A DNA stretch of 16,096 nt. Origin: Phyllobacteriaceae bacterium UBA1940. Lineage in GTDB: Bacteria; Pseudomonadota; Alphaproteobacteria; Rhizobiales; Rhizobiaceae. The stretch spans positions 1 through 16,096 of the forward strand of contig DDFA01000083.1 in the NCBI GenBank assembly GCA_002336975.1, in the 5' to 3' direction. Both the position numbers and the translations under genes were made by a program. Shown piece after piece: positions 14,125 to 16,096 of this stretch. The notes beneath the pieces are model-generated. The model had not been told where the DNA came from and ran no database searches. It saw only the letters and a program-made list of their open reading frames with translations. Every line of letters starts with the position of its first letter. Within the stretch, counting starts at the first letter, position 1.

Positions 14125-15441
14125 ATGTCCGATACGACGCACAAGACGCCCGCCGATCTGGCGCGCGCAAGCGAACTGAGCGCCGTCGGCCGTTTTCTCA
14201 AGGCGACTGAAATCGATACCCGGATGCTGGGCATGCTGGGCGCGCTGGTCATCATCTGGATCGGCATGCACATCATGTCGGGCGGCCTGTTCCTGACCCC
14301 GCGCAATCTGTGGAACCTGTCGGTCCAGTCGGCGTCGGTCGCGGTGATGGCGACCGGCATGGTGCTGGTCATCGTCACGCGCAACATCGACTTGTCGGTG
14401 GGCTCGATCCTCGGCTTTGTCGGCATGATCATGGGTTACACCCAGGCGGTCTACCTGATCCAGGTCGTCGGCCTGCCTCTGGGGCATCCGGCGATCTGGG
14501 TGATCGCACTGCTGGTCGGCATCGCGACCGGCGCCGCGATCGGCGCCTTCCAAGGCTACATCATCGCCTATCTCGGAGTGCCGGCCTTCATCGTCACGCT
14601 CGGCGGCTTGCTGATCTGGCGTGGCGCGGCCTGGTGGGTCACCAGCGGCCAGACCATCGCGCCGATGGACGCGACCTTTAGGCTGATGGGCGGCGGCCCG
14701 GCCGGCTCGATCGGCGCGTTCTGGAGCTGGGTCGTTGCGGTGGTTGCCTGCCTGGCCATCATCGCGATGTTCGTCAGCGGCCGGGCGCAACGCCGGCGCT
14801 TCGGCTTTCCGCTTCGTCCGGTCTGGGCGGAGGTGCTGCTCGGCGCCGTTGCCTGCGCCGTCATCCTGGGCGCGGCGGCGGTGGCCAACTCCTATCCGTG
14901 GCCCGTCGGCATCGTCAACCAATACGCCCAGGCCAACAACATACAGGTGCCCGAGGGCGGGTTGTTCATCGCGCACGGCATCGCCATTCCGGTGCTGATA
15001 GCCATTGCCGTGGGCATCGTGATGACCTTCATCACCACGCGCACGCGCTTTGGCCGATATGTCTTCGCCATCGGCGGCAACCCGGAGGCGGCGAGCCTGG
15101 CCGGCATCAACACAAAATGGGTGACGCTGAAGATCTTCATGCTGATGGGGGTGCTGGCCTCGATCGCCGCGGCGATCTCCACCGCCCGCCTCAATGCGGC
15201 GACCAATGCGCAGGGCACGCTCGACGAACTGCTGACGATTGCGGCGGCCGTTATCGGCGGCACGTCGCTGGCTGGCGGCTCGGGCACGATTATCGGCGCC
15301 ATGCTCGGCGCATTGCTGATGCAGTCGCTGCAATCGGGCATGGTGATGCTCAACATCGACACGCCGCTGCAGAACATCGTGGTCGGCGCGGTGCTCGTCG
15401 TCGCGGTGTGGCTCGACACCGTCTATCGCAAGCGTCTCTAG
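14125..15441 (+). CDS. xylH: Xylose-type ABC transporter, permease
   Basis: A 438-residue inner-membrane permease of the ribose/xylose/arabinose class (BPD_transp_2) with about ten to twelve hydrophobic segments. Family motifs are VMATGMVLVIVTRNIDLSVG (76-95), GAFQGYIIAYLGVPAFIVTLGG (about 139-160), TRTRFGRYVFAIGGNPEAASLAGIN, the cytoplasmic coupling region that contacts the ATPase, and IGGTSLAGGSGTIIGAMLGAL. It is somewhat longer than E. coli XylH, having about 30 polar residues before the first helix. GGGGAGG lies 5 bases before the ATG. It is 120 bases after xylF behind a hairpin, and its stop codon touches the ribosome site of the ATPase gene. Confidence 0.92.
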   Translation: MSDTTHKTPADLARASELSAVGRFLKATEIDTRMLGMLGALVIIWIGMHIMSGGLFLTPRNLWNLSVQSASVAVMATGMVLVIVTRNIDLSVGSILGFVGMIMGYTQAVYLIQVVGLPLGHPAIWVIALLVGIATGAAIGAFQGYIIAYLGVPAFIVTLGGLLIWRGAAWWVTSGQTIAPMDATFRLMGGGPAGSIGAFWSWVVAVVACLAIIAMFVSGRAQRRRFGFPLRPVWAEVLLGAVACAVILGAAAVANSYPWPVGIVNQYAQANNIQVPEGGLFIAHGIAIPVLIAIAVGIVMTFITTRTRFGRYVFAIGGNPEAASLAGINTKWVTLKIFMLMGVLASIAAAISTARLNAATNAQGTLDELLTIAAAVIGGTSLAGGSGTIIGAMLGALLMQSLQSGMVMLNIDTPLQNIVVGAVLVVAVWLDTVYRKRL

Positions 15442-15453
15442 GGAGGACATCCG

Positions 15454-16096
<643 letters not shown>

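Overview
The window is GC-rich, densely coded DNA from an alphaproteobacterium, most likely Rhizobiales and Mesorhizobium/Phyllobacteriaceae-like. The inference rests on the protein sequences, the neighbourhood tesB / glnK-amtB / ftsK, an alphaproteobacterial-type 6S RNA, a CtrA-type box, and a ROK-regulated xylose-type ABC operon. I see no transposase, integrase, CRISPR array, tRNA or rRNA, and no gene-free stretch longer than 300 bases. It reads as ordinary chromosome with a sugar-uptake operon at the right end.

Left block (1-3507, all minus strand): the 5' end of ftsK (division/segregation DNA translocase), the ammonium pair glnK-amtB (PII signal protein and channel), and tesB (acyl-CoA thioesterase II). 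glnK has a near-consensus sigma-54 promoter and a possible upstream NtrC site. amtB ends at a clear intrinsic terminator. A perfect TTAA-N7-TTAA CtrA-type box lies upstream of ftsK.

Middle block (3609-7969, plus strand): a UbiH/COQ6-family FAD hydroxylase (ubiquinone synthesis), an OsmC-type peroxiredoxin, a 6S RNA gene, 5-formyltetrahydrofolate cyclo-ligase tightly followed by a YmdB-type metallophosphoesterase, and a TerC-family membrane protein ending at a strong terminator. The 6S RNA followed by cyclo-ligase repeats the ssrS-ygfA order of gammaproteobacteria.

Next (8018-11508): hemN (oxygen-independent coproporphyrinogen III oxidase), with an FNR/FixK-type box in its promoter region overlapping the stop codon of the GFA-domain gene upstream. 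Divergent to these is the YebC/PmpR regulator, then an RDD membrane protein.

Right block (11548-16096): a ROK-family repressor (minus) divergent from an ABC sugar-uptake operon (binding protein XylF-like, permease XylH-like, ATPase XylG-like, cut by the window end). The divergent region holds a perfect 12-base-arm inverted repeat over the predicted -10/start site of the operon, a strong operator candidate. No wholly unknown gene was found; the points of most interest are regulatory.
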